Source: Desulfolinea sp964487745 (lineage in GTDB: Bacteria > Chloroflexota > Anaerolineae > Anaerolineales > Villigracilaceae). Taken from it: a stretch of 64,000 nt of DNA. Of the stretch, positions 41,062-49,359 are shown piece after piece. Below the pieces are notes generated by a model, which saw nothing but the letters and a program-made list of their open reading frames with translations, was not told the DNA's origin and made no database searches. The position numbers and the translations under genes were made by a program. Where the stretch lies: positions 62,001 to 126,000 of the forward strand of contig CAZASG010000001.1 in NCBI GenBank assembly GCA_964487745.1, in the 5' to 3' direction. Within the stretch, counting starts at the first letter, position 1. Each line of letters opens with the position of its first letter.

Positions 41062-42255
41062 ATGGCAAACGAAGAACAATTAGCGATTTTGAAACAAGGT
41101 GTTGATGTTTGGAATCAGTGGAGGGCAGAAAATCTCCATTTACATATCAATCTGGAAAGAGCAAATCTATGGAATGCTAATTTAGAAAATATAAATTTTT
41201 GGCAAGCTGATTTAGAGGGAACTGACCTTCGAGAGGCAAACCTTCAAAATGCGACCCTAAGCCGTGCAAACCTCTTTGGAGCCTTTCTAGACAAAGCAAA
41301 CCTAACTGGCGCTGATTGTTCTAACGCAAATCTAAGTAACGCAAAATTAAAAGAAACTAACTTAAGAAGTGCGGATTTAACTGGAACCGACTTTTCAGGT
41401 GCATGTTTAGAAGAGGCAAATCTAACAGAAGCAGGCATTCTAATAACTGATTTATCGAGATGTATCCTAAGAAAAGCTGACTTATCAAAGTCACATATTA
41501 TGGAAGCTAATTTAAGCAACGCATACCTTATAGAAACTAATTTTTCAAAAGCTTCTTTTGAGAACGTAGTTTTCGGAAACAATGATTTGAGTACGTCAAA
41601 AGGACTTAGGTCAACCAATCATTTCACTCAATCTACTATTGATATTCACACAATCAAGAAATCAGGAGGAAAAATCGCTGTTGAATTTCTGCGTGGTTGT
41701 GGGCTGTCTGATTTGGATATCGAATATGCAAAACTTGCTAACCCTGATTTAACAGTGCAAGAAGTCAGTGAAATCACTCACCGAATATTTGAGTTAAAAG
41801 CTACCCGCCCAATACAAATCTCCCCTCTCTTTATCTCATACAGCCATGCGAACTCAGCCTTCGTAGACAAACTTGAAACCAAACTCAATGAAAAAGGCAT
41901 TCGCTTCTGGCGCGATATTCACGATGCCACCGCTGGACGTTTGGAAACCCAAATAGATAGAGCTATTCGCCATAACCCCACCGTTTTGCTCATTCTTTCA
42001 GAGCATTCCACATCCAGTGATTGGGTCGAACACGAAGCCCGCCTAGCCCGCAAACTCGAAAAAGAACTCGGGCGGGATGTGCTCTGTCCCATCGCATTGG
42101 ATGATAGTTGGAAGACCTGCAATTGGCCCGAACGTATCAAGGAACAGATCATGGAATATAACATTCTCGACTTCTCGAATTGGGAAGAAGATGATGAGCT
42201 GGATGTGATGTTCAAGAGACTGATCGACGGGTTGGATATGTTCTACAAGAAATAA
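41062..42255 (+). CDS. Pentapeptide-repeat protein with C-terminal TIR domain
   Basis: The 397-residue protein has about 30 pentapeptide repeats (A-N/D-L-x-x) at residues about 28-185, which fold as a right-handed beta-helix. A linker (about 186-252, TIDIHTIKKSGG, VEFLRGCGL) typical of this architecture leads to a TIR domain (about 255-395): LFISYSHANSAFVDKLE, GIRFWRDIHDATAG, VLLILSEHSTSSDWVEHEARLA, where the Glu is a candidate NADase residue, and a final DVMFKRLIDGL. Such proteins may be signalling or defence effectors; no cyclic-nucleotide or antiphage partner gene is adjacent. It is AT-rich in its first half, which suggests transfer. Confidence 0.85.
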   Translation: MANEEQLAILKQGVDVWNQWRAENLHLHINLERANLWNANLENINFWQADLEGTDLREANLQNATLSRANLFGAFLDKANLTGADCSNANLSNAKLKETNLRSADLTGTDFSGACLEEANLTEAGILITDLSRCILRKADLSKSHIMEANLSNAYLIETNFSKASFENVVFGNNDLSTSKGLRSTNHFTQSTIDIHTIKKSGGKIAVEFLRGCGLSDLDIEYAKLANPDLTVQEVSEITHRIFELKATRPIQISPLFISYSHANSAFVDKLETKLNEKGIRFWRDIHDATAGRLETQIDRAIRHNPTVLLILSEHSTSSDWVEHEARLARKLEKELGRDVLCPIALDDSWKTCNWPERIKEQIMEYNILDFSNWEEDDELDVMFKRLIDGLDMFYKK

Positions 42256-42258
42256 AAA

Positions 42259-42287
42259 GTAGGGGCGACCCGCCGGGTCGCCCCTAC
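42259..42287. repeat. Perfect inverted repeat, GTAGGGGCGACCCG
   Basis: GTAGGGGCGACCCG pairs with CGGGTCGCCCCTAC directly after the TIR gene. It could terminate transcription but lacks a T run. From 42288 to 42434 I see no gene; AAGGAG precedes the next ATG. Confidence 0.65.
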
Positions 42288-42434
42288 CAAATGCTATGTA
42301 ACTTGACTAATTAGAGGGGATTCCCTAGCTCATGACATCTGCCCCTGGCGATTGTGACAAATAGAACTAACAGCGGGTCTCCGCCATCATTATGATGTGA
42401 GTTAAATTGTTCACACCCTCATAAGGAGTAGAAA

Positions 42435-43874
42435 ATGTCTCAGTCCATTCCCAGCGAAGAGTTGGCAATTGACCGTAAAGAACGTGCATTAACAGTCTGT
42501 GACGGCATTCGGCTTCGCCCTCCTCATGAGCGAGTTGGTGATTTCAACGACGTAGTCATTCCTTTTTCGGAGGAATGTGCGCAAATGGCGGCCTCCCGAT
42601 GCATCCACTGCCCTGATCCGGCTGGTTGTGTGGTTGCCTGCCCTTGCGACAACGATATCCCTTCTGCCATGTGGCTGATCGAGCAAGGTGAATTCCTGGA
42701 AGCCGCCGAGCTTTATCGCCAAACCAGTTCGCTTCCCGAAGTTTGTAGCCGAGTTTGTCCGCATGAGCAATTGTGCCAGGGATCCTGCGTCCTGGCCAAA
42801 GACAATGGAGACCCTGTATTAACAGGGATGCTCGAAGCCTATGTAATGGATTACGAACGTGCGGAAAAAGGGTATAGTATCCCGATCCCCGTGCCAAACG
42901 AAAAAAAGGTGGCAATTATCGGTGCAGGCCCGGCCGGTTATGGTTGCGCAGAGCAATTGGTCCAAAAAGGTTATCAAGTTACCATTTTTGAATCCAAACC
43001 CGCCGCTGGCGGATTGCTTACCTACGGCATCCCCAACTTCAAACTCCCCAAAGATGTCGTCTTCGAATCTATAAAAGACCTTGAAGAAGCAGGCGTTAAA
43101 TTTGTCTTCAACACCATGATCGGAAAGGATAAAACAATTGCCGATCTCTTCAATGATGGCTATGAAGCCGTCTTTATCGGCGTCGGTTCCCAAATTGACG
43201 CCCCCCTAAAAGCCGACGGGGTTGACTTACCGGGTGTGCATCTGGCGACGGAATTCCTGATCCGCACCAATGTTGGTGCAGACCATCTCCCCGAAGGCAT
43301 GGAACCGATCACGGATGTGGGGAAAAGAGTGGTTGTGATCGGTGGCGGCGATACAGCTGCCGATGCCTTGCGCTCCTCCGTACGCCTTGGCGCGGAAGAA
43401 GTGACTTGTCTCTACCGCAGAACCTTGAGAGAAATGCCCGGCGGTGCCAAAGACCGCGATATGGCCAGTGAAGAAGGTGCCAACTTTAAGTTCCTGACCC
43501 AGCCGATCAAATTCATCGCTGATGAAGACGGCAAGTTGGTGGCCGTCGAATGCCTCGAAATGGAATTGGGCGCACCGGATGATTCCGGTCGTCGGCGTCC
43601 TGTTGCAATCGAAGGCTCCAACTTTAGCGTGGGAGCCGACACAGCCGTGCTCGCTCTTGGATATTGGCCCGACGAGACCATCAGCAAATCGACGCCTGAT
43701 CTGGAGACCCATAATTGGGGCTTGATCACAACCGACTATAAAACGGGAGAGACCTCCATCCCCGGTGTCTATGCCGGTGGGGATGCGGCCACAGGCCCCG
43801 ATCTCGTAGTAACGGCAATGATGGCCGGGCGCAGAGCGGCGGCTTCCATTCACGAGTATATTGAACAGAAGTAG
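42435..43874 (+). CDS. GltD-like NADPH-dependent glutamate synthase small subunit family oxidoreductase
   Basis: The 479-residue protein has N-terminal Cys clusters for two 4Fe-4S centres (SRCIHCPDPAGCVVACPC; VCSRVCPHEQLCQGSC). An FAD motif VAIIGAGPAGYGCAEQL (about 158-174) and an NADPH motif VVVIGGGDTAADALRS (about 299-314) follow, then a closing GVYAGGDAATGPDLVVTAM. The family transfers electrons from NADPH to glutamate synthase or related partners. No gltB is adjacent, so the partner may be encoded elsewhere or it may be an NfnB/SudA-type protein. Confidence 0.85.
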   Translation: MSQSIPSEELAIDRKERALTVCDGIRLRPPHERVGDFNDVVIPFSEECAQMAASRCIHCPDPAGCVVACPCDNDIPSAMWLIEQGEFLEAAELYRQTSSLPEVCSRVCPHEQLCQGSCVLAKDNGDPVLTGMLEAYVMDYERAEKGYSIPIPVPNEKKVAIIGAGPAGYGCAEQLVQKGYQVTIFESKPAAGGLLTYGIPNFKLPKDVVFESIKDLEEAGVKFVFNTMIGKDKTIADLFNDGYEAVFIGVGSQIDAPLKADGVDLPGVHLATEFLIRTNVGADHLPEGMEPITDVGKRVVVIGGGDTAADALRSSVRLGAEEVTCLYRRTLREMPGGAKDRDMASEEGANFKFLTQPIKFIADEDGKLVAVECLEMELGAPDDSGRRRPVAIEGSNFSVGADTAVLALGYWPDETISKSTPDLETHNWGLITTDYKTGETSIPGVYAGGDAATGPDLVVTAMMAGRRAAASIHEYIEQK

Positions 43875-43905
43875 AGCATAGTTCAGGAAGAACCTCTTAG
43901 TAAAT

Positions 43906-43947
43906 TGTCCCGCGGGCTTATGTCAGCCTGCGGGACAGTGCTTTTTA
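43906..43947 (+). terminator. Intrinsic terminator after the gltD-like gene
   Basis: TGTCCCGC(G)GGCT pairs with AGCC(T)GCGGGACA, followed by GTGCTTTTTAG. Confidence 0.65.
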
Positions 43948-43987
43948 GTGGACAATTTTCAATTTACACGGTAAATTAAAAACCTAA

Positions 43988-44045
43988 GTGAGCAATACCT
44001 TCCATCATTATTGTTTGCAATTTAGGAAGGAAGGGAAGTAGGGAT
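43988..44045 (+). pseudogene. 3' remnant of a second DNA methyltransferase gene
   Basis: This 58-bp stretch matches 40513-40570 with about five mismatches. It would encode VSNTFHHYCLQFRKEGK and a stop, against VSNTFHHYCLQFRKEDK in the intact gene. Two of the changes are silent (CAG to CAA, TTC to TTT), so it looks like the tail of a related but diverged methyltransferase, not a fresh copy. The rest of that gene is missing. A short inverted repeat AATTTAC/GTAAATT lies at 43961-43977. Confidence 0.75.
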
Positions 44046-44065
44046 TGGTGATCTGGGAGTAGGTT

Positions 44066-45943
44066 ATGAACAAAGCAACGCTAGAAAAAGAATATCCAGA
44101 AATAGCAAAGCAATGGCATCCAACCAAGAACGGAGATCTAAAACCGAGCGATGTAACTCCCAGTAGTGGTCAAAGAGTTTGGTGGGTTTGCGCTGAACAG
44201 CCAGAACACGAATGGCCTACACGGGTAAATTCAAGAACAAAGGGTAGAGGATGTCCATATTGCGCAGGCAGAAGAAAATTTGGATATGAATATAAAATAT
44301 TGGCTGAGGCTTTTCCAGATATTGCAGCAGAATGGCATTCAACAAAGAATGGTGGATTAACGCCTTATGATGTCACTGAAGGTAGTGGAAAGAAAGTATG
44401 GTGGCAGTGTTCTAAGAATCCTAAACATGAATGGGAAGCAAAGGTTCAACAGAGAACTAATGGTGTAGGAAAGTGTCCGTATTGTAACAACCGAATACCC
44501 TCAGAAACAACTTCCTTTGCAGCAAAATATCCTGATATGGCAAAGCAATGGCACCTCACTAAAAATGGCAATCTGAAACCTGAAAATGTATTCCCTAGTT
44601 CAAAAGAACGTGTTTGGTGGCAATGTACAGAAAATCCAGCACACGAGTGGCAAGCAATTGTCAGAAGTAGGACAACATCCCAAGGGCACTGCAAATTTTG
44701 CATCCGGCAGAAGCAAGGGAAGAAACCTCCTCTTTCTGAATATGATCCTGAACTTGCTAAAGAGTGGCATCCAACTAAAAATGATGGTTTAAAACCAACC
44801 GATATTACAGCTGGGAGTTCAAAAAAAGTATGGTGGGTGTGCAGCAAAAACTCTGACCACGTTTGGCCTGCTTCGATATCCAATCGCACTAGAGGAAAGG
44901 GCTGCCCCTTTTGTGCGGGTGCTGTTACTGGTAAAAATAGCTTAGCCTACTTATACCCAGAAATTGCTGGAGAATGGCATCCATCTAAAAATAAGAAACT
45001 CACACCTAGTGATGTAACAAGAGGAAGTAAAAGAAAAGTTTGGTGGCAATGCAGAAGCGACCCATCACATGAATGGCGAGCTTTTATATTCTCAAGAACA
45101 AAAGGGGAGGGGAAGTGTCCTGAATGTAATGATTCAAAGAAAAAATTTTTTGCAGATGAATTTCCAGAAGTAGCAAAAGAGTGGCATCCTACAAAAAACA
45201 GAAATGTGTCTCCCGCTGATGTTCCTTATAGTAGTGCCCAAAAATATTGGTGGCAGTGCAATGTGAATTCTAAACACGAATGGATTGCAACTCCCCAGAA
45301 CAGAGGTTTAAATCAGAGCGGGTGCCCCCATTGTTATAAAGAAAATGCGGGGCAGGAGCTTAGTGATTACCTAATTGAATCAGCAACAACAAATACTGAG
45401 TTTCATCAAAACTTTCTGCAGGGAATTGAAAATATTGATCGTCTAACAAAACAGAAGTTTCGTGATGATGATCTAAGACAAACTTTTTTACGAATGCTTT
45501 TTGCTAGCACAATAACTATGATGGAAACATATTTGTCTGATGCCTTTACAAATACTGTTCTTAGAGACAAAAAACTAATCCAAGCTCTTGTAGAAACCAC
45601 CCCCTATTTTGTGGATATGAAAACAAGTGTCTCCAAGCTGTTTGTATGGGCGGATAGAATTGAAAAAGAAGTTGCAGAGTATCTTCAAGAAAATATTGTG
45701 TATCATAATATTTGGAAAGTGCGACGCATGTATGAAAATGTATTAGAAATTCAATTTCCTGATGAATTAGAAAATTTACAACGATCAATAATGCTTCGGC
45801 ATGACATTGTACATAGAAATGGTAAATCGGTAGATGGAACTCCCGTAATTCTCTCAAAAAAAGACATTGAAAATATTACTGAACTGGTTCGCAATTTTGT
45901 TAATTTTGTAGATGATCAGTTTGAAAATATCTCATCTTCGTAG
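44066..45943 (+). CDS. Six zinc-ribbon (DUF4379-type) repeats fused to a HEPN-like domain
   Basis: The 625-residue protein carries six repeats of about 70 residues in positions 1-430. Each has a W-H-P-T-K-N box, a WWxC box, HxW and a final R...CPxC, the pattern of the probable zinc-ribbon family PF14311. The C-terminal 190 residues are all-helical and contain RHDIVH (Arg578-x4-His583), the R-x4-6-H motif of HEPN ribonucleases. PF14311 repeats are often joined to nucleases. I infer a nucleic-acid-targeting RNase, possibly defensive. It lies 20 bases after a methyltransferase remnant, is AT-rich, and follows GGGAG at its start. Confidence 0.7.
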   Translation: MNKATLEKEYPEIAKQWHPTKNGDLKPSDVTPSSGQRVWWVCAEQPEHEWPTRVNSRTKGRGCPYCAGRRKFGYEYKILAEAFPDIAAEWHSTKNGGLTPYDVTEGSGKKVWWQCSKNPKHEWEAKVQQRTNGVGKCPYCNNRIPSETTSFAAKYPDMAKQWHLTKNGNLKPENVFPSSKERVWWQCTENPAHEWQAIVRSRTTSQGHCKFCIRQKQGKKPPLSEYDPELAKEWHPTKNDGLKPTDITAGSSKKVWWVCSKNSDHVWPASISNRTRGKGCPFCAGAVTGKNSLAYLYPEIAGEWHPSKNKKLTPSDVTRGSKRKVWWQCRSDPSHEWRAFIFSRTKGEGKCPECNDSKKKFFADEFPEVAKEWHPTKNRNVSPADVPYSSAQKYWWQCNVNSKHEWIATPQNRGLNQSGCPHCYKENAGQELSDYLIESATTNTEFHQNFLQGIENIDRLTKQKFRDDDLRQTFLRMLFASTITMMETYLSDAFTNTVLRDKKLIQALVETTPYFVDMKTSVSKLFVWADRIEKEVAEYLQENIVYHNIWKVRRMYENVLEIQFPDELENLQRSIMLRHDIVHRNGKSVDGTPVILSKKDIENITELVRNFVNFVDDQFENISSS

Positions 45944-46024
45944 ATATTAAACTCCAGTCTCTTTATAGTTTCATCAACCCCCAACTCCCAAATTCCAATT
46001 CCCTGACCCTACAGGAGAAAAATC

Positions 46025-46903
46025 ATGAAACTAACCAATCTCTGGAATTCACGCAGCACCCCCACGCTATCCTTTGAGCTCTTCCCCGCCCGCAACGAAA
46101 AAGCGGCCGCCAACCTTGAAAAAGCGATTGATAAACTGGCCGCCCTCGAACCCGATTTTGTCTCAGTCACCTTTGGGGCGGGCGGCTCGACGCGCGAAGG
46201 CTCCCGGCAACTGGTGAAGAAGCTGCGCCAGGAAAAAGGCCTTGAGACGCTAGCCTACTTCGCCGGTTTCGGTCTCAGTCCCGCTGAGATCACAGCCGTC
46301 ATCGACGACTATCAAGCCCTCGGCGTAGAGAATATCCTCGTCGTGCGCGGCGACGAACCACGTGACGAAGATTTTGTTCCGCACCCCGAAAGTTTCAAAT
46401 ACGCTTCTGAGCTGATGGGATTCATCCGTCCGCGCTACGCGCTTTGTCTCGGCGTGGCGGGCTATCCCGAAGCGCATATCGACGCAGCCAGCCAAGCGAA
46501 GGATATGGAATTTCTCAAGCTCAAGGTCGAGCAGGGTGCGGAGTTCATCATCACCAACTACTTCTATGACAACCAATATTTCTTCGACTATGTCGAGCGC
46601 TGCCGCGCGGCAGGGATTGACGCCCCCATTGTCCCCGGCGTGATGCCCATCTACAGCGTCAAGATGATGCGCATGCTGGCGGGCATGTGCGGCGCAACTA
46701 TCACTGAAAAGATCGAAAAGGGTCTCGCATCCCTGCCGGAAGATGATAAAGATGCGCTGAACGACTTCGGCGTCGATTTCGCGTACGAGCAATGCGCGGA
46801 ACTCATCAAAGCGGGTGTGCCTGGACTTCACATCTACACGATGGATCGCAGCAGATCGACGCTTGGGTTGGTTGGTCGCCTACGAGGCGAAGGATTGCTG
46901 TAA
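46025..46903 (+). CDS. metF: Methylenetetrahydrofolate reductase
   Basis: The 292-residue protein makes 5-methyl-THF for methionine synthesis using FAD. It contains SFELFPARNEKAAANL (residues 16-31), DFVSVTFGAGGSTREGS with the usual T-x-G-A-G-G-S loop, ENILVVRGDEPRD, GVAGYPEAH, FIITNYFYDN and PIVPGVMPI, all typical of MetF. GGAG precedes the ATG. It stands alone; no metH is near, and accessory genes lie on both sides. Confidence 0.95.
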   Translation: MKLTNLWNSRSTPTLSFELFPARNEKAAANLEKAIDKLAALEPDFVSVTFGAGGSTREGSRQLVKKLRQEKGLETLAYFAGFGLSPAEITAVIDDYQALGVENILVVRGDEPRDEDFVPHPESFKYASELMGFIRPRYALCLGVAGYPEAHIDAASQAKDMEFLKLKVEQGAEFIITNYFYDNQYFFDYVERCRAAGIDAPIVPGVMPIYSVKMMRMLAGMCGATITEKIEKGLASLPEDDKDALNDFGVDFAYEQCAELIKAGVPGLHIYTMDRSRSTLGLVGRLRGEGLL

Positions 46904-46911
46904 TCCAATCC

Positions 46912-46939
46912 GTAGGGGCGGACGGCTGTCCGCCCCTAC
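46912..46939. repeat. Inverted repeat GTAGGGGCGGAC
   Basis: GTAGGGGCGGAC pairs with GTCCGCCCCTAC around GGCT. It lies nine bases after metF and ten bases before the next start codon. Confidence 0.65.
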
Positions 46940-46948
46940 ACCGTAATT

Positions 46949-47929
46949 ATGATTTCAAAATCCGACTTCATCCGCATCCCCTACACGCCCGATCTCAGCG
47001 CGGGCGGCATCGCCTACGCCTGCCGCTCCCTGCCACACACCTACAACCGCATGGGCGGCACCAACGTCAAAAGGATGCGGCGCATCGTCGGCGGGATCGG
47101 CGTCGAACTGGCATTCAGACGTTATCTTAGCGAGCGCGAAATCCCCTTCGATGTGAAAGGCGCAACCCCCTTTACAGATCCGGATAAATATGACGTCTCG
47201 CTCGGCGGGCGACGTTGCGATGTAAAATCCTTCATGCTCTCCCGAAAATCCCAGATCAACGAACTCAAACGTGATTTGAACTTGCTACTGGATGCCTCGG
47301 CATTAATTCCATCCGATCAATTTGCCGCCAAAACGCATCGAGAGAGCGATCTCTACATCTTCGCCTTCCTGACGGGGCTGGTGGCTGCCTCGCGTGCCGA
47401 CATGATCCGCGCCGAGGGGGCAGGGAATCCGCTGCATCTCATCCACACCCTGCCAAAGGACTGGGCAAAATCCGAGCACTGGCATCCGCTTGGCAAACTC
47501 GCCCTGAAAAGCGAGTGCGACGAGACCCTCACCATCGAGTTAGGGGGACAGGATAAAGATCGGGAATTTGTTTCGGAGCGCATTACGCTCGAGCCGCGTC
47601 AACGTTCTGAAACGGAAGCAACTTTCCACACGCTCGCCTACACCCACGTCGATAAAATCCCCGCCGCGAGAGTCGGCATCCATTCCCCCGAAAAGGACGA
47701 GACTCACCTGATCACATCCCATGATTGGGGCAATATTCAGGTTTACGGGATGAGCGTAGTTTTGGCGGGCTATCTCACGCGGGAGGAGTTCCGCAAAAAG
47801 GCACATGAGATTCCGGCGGGCAGCCGCGTCTATCAATATAGCCGCACCAAAACGAAGAATCTCGGCGTCCCCGTACGCGAGTTGAATCCCCTCCGCCCGC
47901 TTTTTGAGAAAGTGAAAGATTTTAGATAA
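46949..47929 (+). CDS. Uncharacterised protein with PD-(D/E)XK-like nuclease motif
   Basis: The 326-residue protein has no family I can name. Near the N-terminus, GGIGVELAFRRYLSEREI (Glu53) is followed by YDVSLGGRRCDVKSF, giving Glu53, Asp82, Asp91 and Lys93. This matches the E...D...(D/E)xK core of restriction-like nucleases, with the usual helix-strand-strand context. The C-terminal half is mixed alpha/beta. It lies just past a palindromic repeat after metF. It could be a solitary restriction-type endonuclease; activity is inference. Confidence 0.55.
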   Translation: MISKSDFIRIPYTPDLSAGGIAYACRSLPHTYNRMGGTNVKRMRRIVGGIGVELAFRRYLSEREIPFDVKGATPFTDPDKYDVSLGGRRCDVKSFMLSRKSQINELKRDLNLLLDASALIPSDQFAAKTHRESDLYIFAFLTGLVAASRADMIRAEGAGNPLHLIHTLPKDWAKSEHWHPLGKLALKSECDETLTIELGGQDKDREFVSERITLEPRQRSETEATFHTLAYTHVDKIPAARVGIHSPEKDETHLITSHDWGNIQVYGMSVVLAGYLTREEFRKKAHEIPAGSRVYQYSRTKTKNLGVPVRELNPLRPLFEKVKDFR

Positions 47930-48015
47930 GACCTGCATTGCACTTAGAAAGTGCGTTGCAGGTCGTTATGCTTAAGAGCCGATGTGCAACGCATCTTCAA
48001 GATGCAATGCACATC
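47930..48015. repeat. Two adjacent TGCAACGCA-type hairpins
   Basis: GACCTGCATTGCAC pairs with GTGCGTTGCAGGTC (47930-47964). GATGTGCAACGCATCT pairs with AGATGCAATGCACATC (47981-48015). They share the core of the hairpin at 38707-38739. The first stem begins within the last base of the preceding stop region. Confidence 0.7.
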
Positions 48016-48024
48016 TTACAATTT

Positions 48025-48657
48025 ATGAAAAAACTCCTTCTCACTCTCCTCGGCTTCATCCTAACCATCTTGAGCTTCGAAAACCCGATGCTCTTCATCT
48101 TCCCGATGTGGGTCTTCGTTGTACTCTTCAAAGCGCCACTCACGCGCATCTTTGCCAAATTCCCGCGCGATTGGGGCTTCGTCGTCGCGGGCGTCTTCTT
48201 TGGCCTGCTGACCGAAGGCTTCGCGATCATCAACAACCTCGACGTCCCACCGAATGAGCGCATCCTGCTTCACCCCGAGCCTATTCCCGACCTGATCTAC
48301 GGCTTTTTCTACTATTCTTTTTTAATCCTGACCTGGTATTTCCTGTTGCGAAAGATCAACTTCTCCAAAACAAAGATCTTCGTCCTGACAGGCATTTTTG
48401 GCATCTTTACCGAGGAAACGGGGCAGGTCTTCCTGCGCATCTTCTCCGAGCCGGTGACCGGCTTTCTCTATGCCATCGTCGTCGCCTTTGTTTACGGCAT
48501 CTTCCCCATGCTGGCATATACGGTCACAGAAGAGCGTTTTCCTGCAGAACGAAAAGAGAGCGGTATCAAAGCTTATCTACTGGTCGCTTTAGCGCTCTTT
48601 GTACAGTACGCAATTTATGGTAATGTTGTCTATCAGAATTTGGAGAAGATTTTTTAA
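48025..48657 (+). CDS. Multi-pass membrane protein of unknown function
   Basis: I take the ATG at 48025 (210 residues) because the longer frame from 47938 runs through the two hairpins. There are about six or seven hydrophobic segments: LLLTLLGFILTILSF, MLFIFPMWVFVVLF, WGFVVAGVFFGLLTEG, LIYGFFYYSFLILTWYFLL, KIFVLTGIFGIFTEE, YAIVVAFVYGIFPMLAYTV and YLLVALALFVQYAIYG. Paired acidic residues in GLLTEGFA and GIFTEETGQ lie in membrane segments. No Shine-Dalgarno sequence is evident. I do not recognise a family. Confidence 0.6.
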   Translation: MKKLLLTLLGFILTILSFENPMLFIFPMWVFVVLFKAPLTRIFAKFPRDWGFVVAGVFFGLLTEGFAIINNLDVPPNERILLHPEPIPDLIYGFFYYSFLILTWYFLLRKINFSKTKIFVLTGIFGIFTEETGQVFLRIFSEPVTGFLYAIVVAFVYGIFPMLAYTVTEERFPAERKESGIKAYLLVALALFVQYAIYGNVVYQNLEKIF

Positions 48658-48666
48658 TAGGTATCT

Positions 48667-48757
48667 GTCATTGCGAGCGGCTGAACGATGTTCAGCTTAG
48701 CAATCTCCTCTATTATTCAGGAGACTGCCGCGGTCGCTCCGCTCCCTCGCAGTGATA
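48667..48757. repeat. Dispersed CATTGCGAG-type palindromic repeat, partly decayed
   Basis: TGTCATTGCGAGCGGCTGAA starts the copy, with GCAATCTCC inside and CTCCCTCGCAGTGATA at the end. It fills the gap before the tag gene. Confidence 0.75.
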
Positions 48758-48770
48758 TTAGGAGTAAAAA

Positions 48771-49355
48771 ATGACCGACCAACACACGCGCTGTCCCTGG
48801 CCTACAAATGATCCGCAATATACAAAATACCACGACGAAGAATGGGGCGTCCCTGTTTATGACGACCAACTCCTACTCGCCAAGCTCATCCTCGACGGTG
48901 CTCAAGCTGGCTTGAGCTGGATCACCATCCTGCGCAAACGCGAAGGGTATTGGGATGCCTTCGACAACTTCGACGCCGAAAAAATGGCGCGCTATGACGA
49001 TGCCAAGATCGCCCAGTTGATGAATAACGTAGGCATCGTCCGCAACCGCCAAAAGATCAACTCTGCCATCAAAAATGCTCAAGCCTATCTGCGGTTACGC
49101 GAAGAACTTGGCTCATTCAGCGACTACTTGTGGGCTTTTGTGGGGGGCAAGCCCATCGTCAACATCTTGCATACAGAAGCGGATTACGTCGCCACTTCGC
49201 CCGAATCTGAAGCAATGTCTAAAGCCTTGAAAAAGCGTGGCTTTAGCTTCGTCGGCCCCACAATTTGTTATGCCTTTATGCAGGCGGTCGGGATGGTCAA
49301 TGACCACGTCGTGACCTGCTTCCGCTATGAAGAGATCAAACAAGGCTATAAGTAA
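48771..49355 (+). CDS. tag: DNA-3-methyladenine glycosylase I
   Basis: The 194-residue enzyme removes 3-methyladenine in base-excision repair. TRCPWPTNDPQYTKYHDEEWGVP (residues 6-28) includes the Cys of the zinc site and the Trp/Tyr/Glu that form the base pocket. DGAQAGLSWITILRKREGYWDAF and FVGPTICYAFMQAVGMVNDHVVTC complete the family signature with the C-terminal His and Cys zinc ligands. AGGAG precedes the ATG. The FecR-type lipoprotein gene starts four bases after its stop. Confidence 0.95.
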   Translation: MTDQHTRCPWPTNDPQYTKYHDEEWGVPVYDDQLLLAKLILDGAQAGLSWITILRKREGYWDAFDNFDAEKMARYDDAKIAQLMNNVGIVRNRQKINSAIKNAQAYLRLREELGSFSDYLWAFVGGKPIVNILHTEADYVATSPESEAMSKALKKRGFSFVGPTICYAFMQAVGMVNDHVVTCFRYEEIKQGYK

Positions 49356-49359
49356 GCGT

